Shown here piece after piece: positions 8,531 through 16,993 of a stretch of 22,209 bases of DNA. Source of the stretch: Chara braunii (taxonomy: Eukaryota > Streptophyta > Charophyceae > Charales > Characeae); assembly GCA_003427395.1 (NCBI GenBank), contig BFEA01000212.1, forward strand, positions 266,732-288,940. Direction: 5' to 3'. A program made the translations under genes and the position numbers. Below the pieces are notes generated by a model, which was given only the letters and a program-made list of their open reading frames with translations, was not told where the DNA came from and did no database searches. Position 1 is the stretch's first letter. Each line of letters begins with the position of its first letter.

Positions 8531-9340
8531 CTATAGTTCACTATTTGGATATAGGGACCGACCTGCAAGAGAAAGTAAGACGAGCGTATGCGCAAGACCC
8601 TGTTTATGGTGACCTCCTCGAGAAAGTCAAGGAGGCCCCAGAGACCGAACCACATTACCGCACTACAAAGGGGTTACTGTTCGAGAAGAACGATGTAGTA
8701 AACCGTATGTGTGTTCCTAATAACAAGGAGATCCGTAGTTTGATCCTAGGGGAATGCCACGATACAGAGGGACATTTCGGTTGGCAAAAAACTTTAGCCA
8801 ATCTGATGCATGCGTACACGTGGGCAGGGATGAAAGCTGACTGCGTAGAGTATGTTCGCAGTTGCAAAGTCTGCCAACGAAATAAGACAACTACGTGTGC
8901 CCCTCTTGGTCTTCTTCAACCCTTGCCTATTCTTGACCAGCCTAGAGATTCAGTCTCCATTGACTTCATGGATGCTGGCGTCAAGAGTAGGCACGACAAA
9001 AGCCAAGTCATGGTTATTGTCGATAGGTTTAGTAAATATGTTGTCTTTGTTCCTTTGCCTGCAGAGGCACGTACTGATCTAGTAATTCAAAAGTTCTTTG
9101 ATCATTGGGTTAGTAATCACGGGATTCCGTTGTCCATAGTTAGCGATAGAGACACCCAGTTCAATAGTCAGAACTGGCAGGAATTGATGAAAGTCTATGG
9201 ATCAAAGTTGCTGATGTCATATGGCCGTCATCCAGATACCAACGGTCAAACTGAGCAGATGAATAAAATCCTGCAACAAGTTCTGCGCATGTATTTAGAT
9301 CGGATCAGATCAATTCTGATGAGATGTTGCCGAAGGTAGC
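8531..9340 (+). pseudogene. pol: Element A integrase, zinc-binding and catalytic core
   Basis: The best-preserved part of element A, one open frame with RNase H's end from 8407 to 9339. The HHCC module is present: His 8758 and His 8773 (CHDTEGHFG), Cys 8863 and Cys 8872 (CKVCQ). The DDE core is complete: Asp 8962 (SIDFMD), Asp 9145 (SDRDTQF), Glu 9253 (NGQTEQMN). It would insert the element's cDNA into host DNA. A frame change near 9300 breaks it before the C-terminal domain, which continues in another phase. Confidence 0.95.
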
Positions 9341-9949
9341 CAGTGCGTACAACAATAGCATGCACTTAGCCACCTGTCGTACTCCCAGTGAGTTGCACAA
9401 GTCCTTTAGACCACGCTGACCGTTTGAGGGACTTAACCGGGATCAGATTCATAGGTTACCGCCCGATACTAGGGAGTTTGCGATGCAGCACAAGAAAGAG
9501 TTAGAAGCTACCGTCATTGAGAACCTCAGGAAGGCCCAACACAGAATGAGAGAACAGGCAAATAAGCACCGTCGCCCGACACAGCTCCAAGTAGGCAACC
9601 TTGTCTGGGTCAAGTCTAATGAATTTGCTCCTGGGGAGAACATTTCACAGAAGTTACTGCGAGTGTATAGAGGACCGTGTCCATGTGTCGCAAGCCAACA
9701 GTTCCCATCAAGAAGATCCATGATCCCTCCGGATATGGATGGAAGGTATGACATTGAGGGCATTGTAGGTGAAGATGTATTCAGAACAGGAGGTAGAGGT
9801 GTCCACAGAAACAATATAAAGTTCGATTTGCTTATCAGGAACCCGAGGACAATCGCTGGTTTACTAGGACTGGACTTCTAGAAACCACTCCCGGCGTAGT
9901 TAGAGCCTACGAGAGGGAAAAGAAAGGTAAAAATCTGATCTTGAACTGA
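9318..9949 (+). pseudogene. pol: Element A integrase C-terminus with chromodomain-like tail
   Basis: The phase of 9318 continues integrase (ASAYNNSMHLA, SELHKSFRPR), has TGA at 9417-9419 where Arg (CGA) is likely ancestral, and then reads MQHKKELEATVIENLRKAQH and LQVGNLVWVKSNEFAP. A GPF/Y-like segment (KLLRVYRGP) follows. From about 9735 the sequence resembles a chromodomain in layout: GRYDIEGIVGEDVF, then, after a frame change near 9830, FAYQEPEDNRWFTRTGLL and VVRAYERE, ending at TGA 9947-9949. Such tails can steer chromoviral integrases to chromatin. The match is by layout and weaker than that of element C. Confidence 0.75.
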
Positions 9950-9976
9950 ATTATTCTCGGAGGACCTCGAATTTAG

Positions 9977-9987
9977 GCCGACGGGAG
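9977..9987 (+). other. Weak candidate polypurine tract of element A
   Basis: GGCCGACGGGAG lies immediately before the 3' LTR where the plus-strand primer should be. It is short and interrupted by CC and C, so this is a position-based assignment. Confidence 0.4.
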
Positions 9988-10892
9988 TAAAACGGTATTC
10001 ACCTGTTAACAGTAGCGGATGCAGATCCCAGGGCTCGGTCCCTAATCCTTACCTTACCTGTGCACACTACCTGTGTCGACCCCGAGAGTTGAACCTGTGA
10101 CCTGTGTATTCATAACAGTTGGTAGGCTGTCGTAGGGTTCGTAGGTTGTAGGGGTTCGATCTGTAGACCTGTCGAATAGAGGTCTTAGTGAGTTTTAGAA
10201 GTCGTAGCTGTAGAATTTCTGAAAGGTCAAGGTCGTAGCTGCTGCTGTCCTGAAGGTCGAGGTCGTAGCTGCTACAGTGACGAAGGGCCAAGTCTACAGA
10301 CTTTCGGAAGCTCCAGAAGTGGCCCTTCACACTTTGCGCACAGCAGTCCAAAGGCAAGTGGGCAAGTGGAGTTCACCTATGTTGTGTCAGCGGTACCCAG
10401 TCTCTCACTAAGTCCAGTCTGCAAGTACCATGTGGGATTGCGTGGACTCAGGGCCCGGTGGAAATGAGGGAGGCCAGCCACGAACAAAAGTATAAATTAA
10501 GAGGCAGCGTCCAGCCATTCATTCATTCTTGCATAAGCCATGCGGAAGCGCTGCTTGAGGGACTTGTGCGAGGTGGTCTGCAGAGCGCCCGAAGACGAAG
10601 TGGGCAGAGTTGAGGTTGAGTGGCCATAGCCAGAAGGGTGTGTGCGATAGTGTGTGCGTGTGTGTGAGACAGTGTGTCGCGTGTGGGATATCCAGGGTGA
10701 TCCTGAGTTGAGCTAGTGACAAACAGAGAGTTGTACAGGCGCTTATGGGCCATGGCCATCTGAAGCGAGCTTGTATCTGAACTGTGTTCTTGATTACCGT
10801 ATCTTTGAGCTTTGAGTGGGCGCTTGTCGCCAGTTTGGTGTGCTAGATGTTCACATGCATGCGAAGTGGAAAAGAAAGTGAGTCTGATTGCA
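9988..10892 (+). repeat. 3' LTR of element A (905 bp)
   Basis: It aligns with 2118-3038. It begins TAAAACGGTATTCACC, so the terminal TG has become TA, and ends CTGATTGCA. Three ~30-bp GTCGTAGCTG units stand at 10201-10292 against two in the 5' LTR, and two segments of the 5' LTR are missing. The TATAAAT box is at 10491-10497. Confidence 0.95.
10491..10497 (+). promoter_or_regulatory. TATA-box copy in the 3' LTR
   Basis: TATAAAT at the position equivalent to 2598-2604 of the 5' LTR. If active it could drive read-through transcription into the DNA after 10892; no evidence for or against is visible. Confidence 0.45.
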
Positions 10893-11283
10893 GGGGTTTT
10901 ATGGTGAGGATGTGAGTGGTGGGGTTTCAGCAAGCACGGGATTCAGCAGACATTGACAACAATGTACCTGGCTCTGCAAACGTTACCCTTCCACCCAAAA
11001 ACTTTGAAAATGGGACTGGGGGTGTTAGTGGTCGGGTAGGGACAATACTTCCCACCCAAAAACTTTGAAAAAGGGGCTGGGGGTGATAGTGTTAGGGGGT
11101 GCTTGTCAGTGCTGTGTGGTCCAAGTTGCCCTCGATACTGGTAGGGTGATGGTCCTGAGTGCTGGTCATACTGAGGTTGGATAGTAGGGATAGGGAGTGT
11201 GCTGGGAGCATTAACGTGGGGAAGGGTAGGGAAGGTGGCCTATCCTGTCAGGACAACCACCGGCTGTCGCTGCGAGCGACCAC
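10893..11283. other. Unassigned DNA with a 61-bp tandem repeat
   Basis: No gene seen. 10989-11049 and 11050-11100 are two diverged copies of a 61-bp unit with the landmark CACCCAAAAACTTTGAAAA (10992 / 11053) followed by a G-rich part. The stretch ends at the assembly gap. Confidence 0.75.
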
Positions 11284-11366
11284 NNNNNNNNNNNNNNNNN
11301 NNNNNNNNNNNNNNNNNNNNNNNNNNNNNNNNNNNNNNNNNNNNNNNNNNNNNNNNNNNNNNNNNN
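11284..11366. other. Assembly gap (83 N)
   Basis: A run of N. Sequence on the two sides need not be contiguous at this exact spacing. Confidence 1.

Positions 11367-11395
<29 letters not shown>
11367..11395 (+). repeat. Poly-A run of 29
   Basis: It directly follows the gap. It could be the 3' tail of a retroposed sequence hidden in the gap, or simply the homopolymer that caused the gap. Confidence 0.9.
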
Positions 11396-11398
<3 letters not shown>

Positions 11399-11475
11399 AT
11401 GCGCTGCTACAGGCATCTAGAGTTGTAGAAAGAGAGAGGGAATATTGCATATAGATCGAAGGGTCCAATGGATAG

Positions 11476-11786
11476 GTGTCTCCTAGATCAATAGAAGAAC
11501 TCTGCAAGCAACGAGACAAACTGGTAGAGAAGGGGTGGATTAGATCACCGGTACTTCCGAGGCACTTTTCTCCAGGGCTGGAAACACCCTGTGCACCAGA
11601 AAGAACCAAACCTGCATGGCTCTCCTTTTGGTTGGCGCCTCCACCCATTTTGCTTGAAAGTTGCAGCTGCTTGTAGGCTGCGTGATTTATTCTTTGGCAG
11701 GGAAACGTACTGGTGGTTTACATGTTAACCCCGTTCCATATGGTGCGCAAGTCCTGTTCGTTCCCAAAAAAGAGCAAGATCTTCGG
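11476..11786 (+). pseudogene. pol: Split relic of a gypsy reverse transcriptase
   Basis: Two short pieces of the RT N-terminal region lie in order. 11476-11550 reads SIEELCKQRDKLVEKGWIRS, the counterpart of element A's QLDELLEKGWIRPS. 11733-11786 reads VPYGAQVLFVPKKEQDLR, the counterpart of SPFGAPMLFVPKKEGELR. Between them are about 180 bp of unrelated DNA, where RT normally has no gap. The reading ends after DLR at TAA near 11803. No other part of this element is visible nearby. It comes from a family different from element A, judged by residue differences. Confidence 0.75.
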
Positions 11787-11805
11787 TCAGATATAGTCAT
11801 CAGTT

Positions 11806-13300
11806 AACTCTTCTGTCTATCAGCCGACGGTTTCGGAGTGAGTAACTTGGGTCTAGAGTGAGTTTAAATCTTGTCGTAATTACATGAGTGAAGGAAAATA
11901 TTATCATGCGCAAGTGGTACATCGGACTACCTAGGCTGGATATTTTTTTCCAGGTCACATAGCACCACCTACACTTCGCATAGTAACCCAGGAAACATGA
12001 TGCCATCTAGTTGACATAGTATGACCAGCATGCATAGTACTACTTGCTCAATATCCATTGTTTTTCGTTTATTGTCAAACCAAAACTCCAAAACTCGCTG
12101 CCTGCAGAGCAAGTGGTAGGTGCTGCGATTAAACCACCAGTAGCTTACAGAGCAGTCTGCCGAGCCTTCTTTTTTTTGAGCTACCGAACCTTTTTGTTTC
12201 GGCAGGAGGCATCCAGTGAAAAGCAGTGACACAGCGGACGACCGGTCCTTCAACATCGGGAACCGGTACTTCTACGTAGAGCGTTTTTTTTTTGCTTTCC
12301 CCTTGGTCTTTCCTTTTGTTTTTTTTTCCCCTCTTCCCCCCCCGTCCCCGTTCCCCTTTTTTTATGCATTGAATGACGACATTCCTGACAACGTGTAATA
12401 GAACGTGGGAAATTTCACAACAACAGCAATATTTATTAGGCCGTGATAGCGGTTAAATACATTCGGGGAAGTACCAGCGTGAGTATGGCCTCAGTGTGGG
12501 CCTTTCCTAAGAATGTGGGAAACGCCCTGCCTTGCTGGCAGGGCACTACAAGATAGCAAAAACGAGAAAAAAAAACAGTCATTTGCCCGCGATAATGGTC
12601 AGATACATCCTGAACAGTACTGGTGTGAGTATGCCAACAGTTAGGGTTTCCCCGACATCTCGAAGTAACTCGGTGCTACACAGACACAGATAGGAGGAAA
12701 AAAACGAAAGAAAACAGAAAAAGGGAACAAAGATTTGGCATATAGTGTGCAATACGACCTGCCTCGCTGGCAAGGCACTACAAGACGGCCTGCCATCCTC
12801 AGTTCGTTTTTTTGTGAACTTCTTTTTTTCCATTTTTTTTTCTTTTTTTTTCTCTGTGTTTTGTCTTGTCTGGTCGTTCCTTTCAAAAAGGACGACCCCC
12901 TATCGACGCTCTACCCAGCCTCTACCCACCCTGCAAAGCTCTTCCTTGAATTCAGGAAGGCATTTTTTTTTGCCTGGGCGAGGTACTGGTGGTTTAAGTT
13001 CATGTGCCCTGTTCGCCCTTGGATTGGTCGACCGACGACACTTTTTTTAAGTTGGGTATTCTTGACGTGAAAGGAGATCAGGCCGTTGCTGCAAATTGCG
13101 GTCGATTTGTTGGATCTTTGTACAAATCTTGCATCGCTCAAAGCTTCCGTGCCGTGTAGATCCGTTGATCTTTCCTAGCGGACGTTGTGGATTTTTGTTG
13201 AGAGGTTTTTTTCGCGAAGATGTGACATTGTGATATGCATGTGACACATTGCTTTTCTCGAAGGAAAGAGAAAAAGACAAAAGGGAAAATAGTTTCACAA
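11806..13300. other. Unassigned DNA with diverged duplication, no gene seen
   Basis: No recognisable coding frame on either strand. 12440-12555 and 12587-12790 share ordered landmarks: GATAGCGGTTAAATACATTC / GATAATGGTCAGATACATCC, TACCAGCGTGAGTATG / TACTGGTGTGAGTATG, and TGCTGGCAGGGCACTACAAG / CGCTGGCAAGGCACTACAAG. This indicates an old tandem duplication with an insertion in the second copy. Homopolymer T runs are frequent. Confidence 0.55.
12284..12366 (+). repeat. Polypyrimidine tract
   Basis: An almost pure C/T run of about 80 bp with T9-10 and C8-9 blocks and few purines. Such tracts can form triplex-prone DNA. No coding or regulatory role can be assigned. Confidence 0.75.
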
Positions 13301-13308
13301 TCGTGGAG

Positions 13309-13410
13309 TTGCAACGTACTTCGCGTTGGCATGGTATGTGAGCTGCAACGTACTTCGCGTTGGCATGGTATGTGAGCTGCAACGTACTTCGCGTTGACTT
13401 GGTATGTGGT
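13309..13410. repeat. Three 34-bp tandem copies at the broken integrase end
   Basis: The unit containing GCAACGTACTTCGCGTTGG starts at 13311, 13345 and 13379 (period 34). The first two are almost identical; the third has CTT for CAT. The array joins directly to the integrase reading of element B on the minus strand (after TMSLGRHH) and marks where that gene stops. Confidence 0.95.
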
Positions 13411-13730
13411 GATGTCTTCCTAACGACATGGTCAACCTGGTTCCATAGACTTCCATCAACTTTTGCCATTGTAGATTGGTGAACCGAACATCTCTATCTG
13501 ATACGATGGTTTTGGGAAATCCATACTCAGAGACCCATCGCATTTGAAACTTTTGAATGACGAGTTTGGTTCTAGCTTCAGCAGGCAAAGGAATGAAGAT
13601 AGCATACTTAGAGAATCTATCGACAATGACCATTACCTGACTGTTGCCATTTCGACTTTTAGTGAGACTCATAAAGTCAATGGAAATGGACTCACCTGGC
13701 TCACTTGGAATTGGTAGTGATCTCAATAGT
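13411..13730 (-). pseudogene. pol: Element B integrase core, truncated before the catalytic Glu
   Basis: The minus strand reads LRSLPIPSEPGESISIDFMS, then SQVMVIVDRFSKYAIFIPL, VSEYGFPKTIVSDRDVRFTN and YGTRLTMSLGRHH. The first two catalytic Asp (SIDFM and SDRDVRF) are present. The third residue, Glu of the GQTE motif, is absent because the reading runs into the 34-bp repeats. No active integrase is possible from this copy. Upstream the frame enters the minisatellite built from the PSEPGESIS codons. Confidence 0.92.
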
Positions 13731-13995
13731 CATATCGGAAATGGACTTAATTGGCTCACTTGGAAATGGACTCACCTGGCTCACTTGGAATTGGTAGTGA
13801 TCTCAATAGTCCCATCGGAAATGGACTTAATTGGCTCACTTGGAAATGGACTCACCTGGCTCACTTGGAAATAGACTCGCTTGGCTCACTTGGAAATGGA
13901 CTCACCTGGCTCACTTGGAAACTCACCTGGCTCACTTGGAAATGAATCTCATAAAGTCAATGGAAATGGACTCACTTGGCTCACTTGGAAATTGA
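13662..13995. repeat. Minisatellite derived from integrase codons of element B
   Basis: The core GCTCACTTGGAAATGGACTC and variants repeat head to tail. A higher-order 80-bp period is visible: TGGAAATGGACTCACCTGGC starts at 13681, 13761 and 13841, then again at 13891, with a variant at 13961. On the minus strand the unit encodes the PSEPGESIS segment that sits between the zinc module and the catalytic core. The phrase CTCATAAAGTCAATGGAAAT (integrase SIDFM codons) occurs at both ends (near 13669 and 13948), so flanking codons were duplicated too. Confidence 0.92.
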
Positions 13996-14005
13996 CTCAC
14001 CTTGC

Positions 14006-14251
14006 TTACTTGTTCCTCTGACAGACGAGACAAGTCCGCACATACGTTAGTGCATCTTCCTTCATTCCTTTCCATTCAAAGCGTTCACGTACATCGGCAT
14101 ACGTCTTCTTAAAACCAAAGTGACGTTCAACATCATGGCATTCCTCGATAATTAAACTCTTAATTGATTCTAAGTGAAGAACACACAATCGTTCTTCGGT
14201 TTTATCTAACAAGAAGAGTAAGCCATCAGTCATTCGATATTCTGGAAACAA
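14006..14251 (-). pseudogene. pol: Element B integrase zinc-binding module
   Basis: Minus-strand frame reading MTDGLLFLLDKTEERLCVLH, IIEECHDVERHFGFKKTYAD and YVRTCLVCQRNK. His-X4-His (HDVERH) and Cys-X2-Cys (CLVC) give the HHCC module that precedes the integrase core. The frame ends with TAA exactly where the minisatellite begins, separating it from the core. Upstream, 14252-14345 continues the same protein in a second phase (DIGHELKEQIRQGYG), so a frameshift lies near 14345. Confidence 0.9.
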
Positions 14252-14328
14252 TTCAGGGTTCTTTGGTAGAGTTCCAATTACAGGAGTCCAAATAGAACCA
14301 CTCCCATAACCTTGGCGGATCTGTTCTT

Positions 14329-14691
14329 TCAGCTCATGTCCAATATCGAGATAAGAGACAATCGTTCAAAGAAACCTGCAAGCCTGGACAAAGCATCCGC
14401 AACCACGTTAGACTTACCTTTGATGGTTTTCACTTCAAAGTCAAATGTATCAAGGAATGCGGACCACCTTACCAACTTGTCGGAGAGCTTAGGCTGAGTC
14501 TTGATCCACTTCAACGTAGAGTGGTTAGAATAAACAGTGAAATGTCTCCCTAACAAGCAGTGTCTCCAGGTATCTAGTGCAGCAACTAAGGCATACAGTT
14601 CCCTTTCATAGGTAAAGTTGGCCACTTTCTCTTACGGAAGTCTTCTGGACATGAACTGAATAGGTTTATATCCTTTACCGTCGTCCTGCTA
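14329..14691 (-). pseudogene. pol: Element B RNase H
   Basis: Minus strand: after the Q-D-D-G-K-G-Y-K-P segment comes FTYERELYALVAALDTWRHC, LLGRHFTVYSNHSTLKWIKT, KLVRWSAFLDTFDFEVKTIK and NVVADALSRL. In-frame stops stand at 14689-14691 (TAG, probably from CAG) and 14632-14634 (TAA). YSNHSTL has Asn where the catalytic Asp is usual. ADALSR, the usual end of the domain, is intact. Confidence 0.9.
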
Positions 14692-14950
14692 TAGCACAAC
14701 CCCAATCCCATACTGACTTGCGTCAGTCGTGACTATGAAAGGAAGCGAAGGGTCAACAATCTTTAGGACAGGGTAGTGAGTCCGAACATGCTTCAGTAGT
14801 CGGAACACAGACTCACAATCTTTGTCCCACAACCAAGGCTTTTCCTTTTTCAATAATTTTCTCATAGGAGCAACTATCAAAGAGAAGTTTCCGACGAACT
14901 TCCTATAGTAGCTAGCAAGTCCTAGGAAAGATCTCAGTTTTGTGACGAGA
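14692..14950 (-). pseudogene. pol: Element B RT thumb/connection and RNase H start
   Basis: Minus strand: VTKLRSFLGLASYYRKFVGN, FSLIVAPMRKLLKKEKPWLW, then FIVTTDASQYGIGVVL. The first RNase H Asp (TTDAS) is kept, unlike in element A. The RT palm and fingers, including the YxDD box, are missing. The reading begins right where the 60-bp repeat ends at about 14950, so the 5' part was lost at that junction. Confidence 0.92.
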
Positions 14951-14951
14951 G

Positions 14952-15071
14952 GGAGAGTGAGAGCGCACACACACACTCACTCAACTCGGCGTAGACTCGA
15001 CACGACTCGACGGAGAGCGAGAGCACACACACACACTCACTCAACTCGACGCAAACTCGACACGACTCGAC
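14952..15071. repeat. Two 60-bp tandem copies
   Basis: 14952-15011 and 15012-15071 match almost base for base, each with an (AC)n core followed by CACTCACTCAACTCG and ACTCGACACGACTCGACGG. They abut the truncated RT of element B. Confidence 0.95.
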
Positions 15072-15552
15072 GGACGCAGACACAAAGTGGCAAAGTCTCA
15101 AAGTCGCAGTCTTGGATTTCCGAACACAATGTTGAAGCGAGTCACACTGAAGCACAAGCACTGAGGCCGAAAATTGAATGCCCGTACTGGGCTTGAGTGC
15201 GGTCTTAAGTACCGGACTCAAGTTCAGTTCGGAGGGCAAAAGTGCCATTGCCTCAGGATTGAACTGAGAATCGAAAGTTTGAATCTAGGCGCTAGAATGT
15301 CGGATGGTGCCAAGTGTCGAAATCCGAAAGTGCCAAAGGAGGGATTTGAAAACGAGTGCCAACTGCAGAGGGCTTTAACAGTCAGAAACCGAAGAGCAGG
15401 AAAAAAAAAAAAAATAGCAGGTTGGCGGGTGGTACCCCGCGAACCAGGGATCGAGCCCTGGCTGAGTCCGTAACACTATCCTGGGACGGGGTCGATCACT
15501 AGTCAACATGTCAAAAGGAAGAGGGGTATAATATGGGTGGCCTGGGTCGGGG
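15072..15552. other. Unassigned DNA with tRNA-arm-like dyad, no gene seen
   Basis: No gene. An A14 run (15402-15414) is followed by TAGCAGGTTGG and, about 34 bp on, GGATCGAGCCC inside the dyad CCAGGGATCGAGCCCTGG (about 15445-15462). These are spaced roughly like pol III A and B boxes. A full cloverleaf cannot be drawn and the T-arm pairing is imperfect, so a SINE or tRNA relic is only a possibility. Confidence 0.35.
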
Positions 15553-15830
15553 AGCAAGAGGGAACGGGGTTATCCTATCAACGAGCTGCAGGGTATTTCT
15601 ACTGATGTGCTAAGGGGGTTGGGAAGCACGTGGAATAGGGTAATCCTACCAACAAGATAAGGGGTTTTGCAGGAATCAAGGTAGTTGTACTGATGTGTTA
15701 AGGGGTCTGGGAAGCACAGGGAACAAGGTAATCCTACTGATGAACTAAGGGGTTGGAAACAACGGGGAAACAAGGTAATTCTACTAATGAATTAGGAGGT
15801 TCAGGGCAAAATAGGTTACGTGGTCCTAAA
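15553..15830. repeat. Diverged ~45-bp minisatellite
   Basis: Five to six units of about 44-47 bp share the pattern CTACTGATG-x-TAAGGGG-x-GGGAA-x-AGGGTAAT. Starts are visible near 15598, 15643, 15688, 15732 and 15779. Copies differ at many positions, so the array is old. Confidence 0.75.
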
Positions 15831-16496
15831 AAAAAGGAAATTTGGCTTGCCATGTTCGGGGCGGGGTTGCTGAGGGTCGGGAATTTAGTGGTACAGGTTG
15901 AAAGTTCTGTGTAGCAGTCCATGTAGATGTTTTGAGAACAGGTCTTGAAAGGTGTCGTAGAAGTGTTGGTGAGAAACTAGTCTTCAGCAGGTCTGTGATG
16001 TGGACGGCGCGAGCTTCAGCTTGAATGTCCCAGTGGCAGGATGCGATCGGTACTCGGATCTGGTGCTGAGGTCTGATCCAGATAGCAAGTCGCAGACTGA
16101 TCTTGATGTCCCTGTCAGAGGTGCTGCTCCAGAAGTCTGCGAGTCCAAGGTGCCGGCCAAAGGGAACAACATGGTGGCCAACCAGCTGTCTTATCTCCTC
16201 GTACTGAGTTGCAGCATGCCAGTGTCCTCGTGCGCTTGCCATTAGATCCATTATTGCCGGTGACGTGCAGGGGCCACATAGGGAACTTGGACAAGAGGGA
16301 ACTTGGACAAGAGGGACAAGGATGTGGCGGAGGACAGATGGGAGAAGGGGGCGAGACGGAGGCAAGAGCGGATCAGACAGAGGGAGGTCAAGGGGCAAGG
16401 GCTTTGCTGGGGACAGGGGTGTGTGCAGGGCAAGAATGCGGGGGTTTGGCGGGGTCAAGGCGGGGCTTATGAAAGGGTGTAAGGTTGGGAATGTAT
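15831..16496 (-). other. Region downstream of element C, no gene called
   Basis: This should hold the 3' end of element C, but no match to the DNA upstream of its gag (20166-20266) is visible, so LTRs cannot be defined. A long minus-strand open frame (15826-16458) gives a Pro/Leu/Ser-rich product without a recognisable domain. A 16-bp unit gggaacttggacaaga is repeated at 16281-16312. Confidence 0.4.
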
Positions 16497-16703
16497 CTAG
16501 GATATAGGGTGAGCGCGATCATAGGCGCGAACAAGTTTCATAGCATTCTTGAGATTAGAGAGAAATTCCCATGTAGATTCTTCATCGGGATATCCGGTCC
16601 ATTTGGCTTTGCATTCTATGATAGGTTCTGAATGGTTTGATACCCGTGTAGTTCGTCGTCCTATCATGGATTCTACTACGAATTTTCGGCCTGTGGGAAG
16701 CAT
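16497..16703 (-). pseudogene. pol: Element C chromodomain
   Basis: Minus strand reads FVVESMIGRRTTRVSNHSEP, then ECKAKWTGYPDEESTWEFLS and AMKLVRAYDRAH, ending at TAG. The WTGYPDEESTWE segment is the hallmark C-terminal half of a chromodomain, with the aromatic Trp and the Trp-Glu pair. In chromoviruses this domain at the end of integrase binds modified histones and directs insertion to heterochromatin. The frame itself is uninterrupted over this domain. It is separated from integrase by a frame change near 16740. Confidence 0.93.
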
Positions 16704-16739
16704 GATTGGTGGAGGTCGGGGGTAAGGTCGGTCAGCGAA

Positions 16740-16993
16740 TTGAGGGGGGATTCATGATACTCTTTTAGGTATTCTATGTGGAAGACAGGGTGGACACGCC
16801 TCATGTCAGGGGGGAGTTAGAGTTTGTAGTTGACGTCGGAGGTTTTTTCAATGATGGGGAAGGGTCTCAGCCATTTGTTCGAGAGTTTCTTTGACAATCC
16901 ATGTTCGGGTTCAAAGCATTTGTCAGAGAGCCAGACTTTGTCCCCTACTTTGAATTGCAAGTCTCATCTGTGTTTGTCAATCTTGTTTGCTTG
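16740..16993 (-). pseudogene. pol: Element C integrase C-terminal GPF/Y-type segment
   Basis: Minus strand reads FKVGDKVWLSDKCFEPEHGL, KLSNKWLRPFPIIEKTSDVN and MRRVHPVFHIEYLKEYHES. The RPFPII part corresponds to the GPF/Y module and HPVFHIEYLKEY to its usual end. Two in-frame stops occur: TGA at 16964-16966 (likely Arg CGA) and TAA at 16817-16819 (likely Gln CAA). This domain contributes to DNA binding by integrase. Confidence 0.88.

Larger units (their letters stand above)
2118..10892 (+). mobile_element. Element A: Ty3/gypsy LTR retrotransposon, degenerate
   Basis: An 8775-bp element bounded by two related LTRs (2118-3038 and 9988-10892). It begins TG at the 5' LTR (TA in the 3' copy) and ends CA at both. 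The flanking 4 bp are GGGG on both sides (GGGGG before, GGGGT after), compatible with a 5-bp duplication carrying one change. A tRNA-primed PBS follows the 5' LTR. Internal order is leader, gag, zinc knuckle, protease, RT, RNase H, integrase and chromodomain-like tail, which is the Ty3/gypsy order. All coding parts carry stops or frameshifts, and the LTRs differ by many substitutions and several indels. It is therefore an old insertion with no coding capacity of its own. Confidence 0.95.
13400..14945 (-). mobile_element. Element B: truncated Ty3/gypsy relic
   Basis: Minus-strand order from 14945 down is RT thumb, RNase H, integrase zinc module, minisatellite, integrase core. The RT palm, protease, gag and LTRs are absent, as are the integrase Glu and C-terminus. 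Both ends coincide with tandem repeats (14952-15071 and 13309-13410). It is related to element A by motif but differs throughout. Confidence 0.9.

Noticed and set aside
13309-13410. CRISPR-like reading of the 34-bp array
   Set aside because: Units are directly adjacent with no spacers, three copies only, in eukaryotic repeat DNA.
15826-16458. 210-residue minus-strand open frame after the element C chromodomain
   Set aside because: Different phase from the chromodomain, Pro/Leu/Ser-biased, no domain, and crosses a short tandem repeat. It could be part of an extended tail, but nothing supports it.
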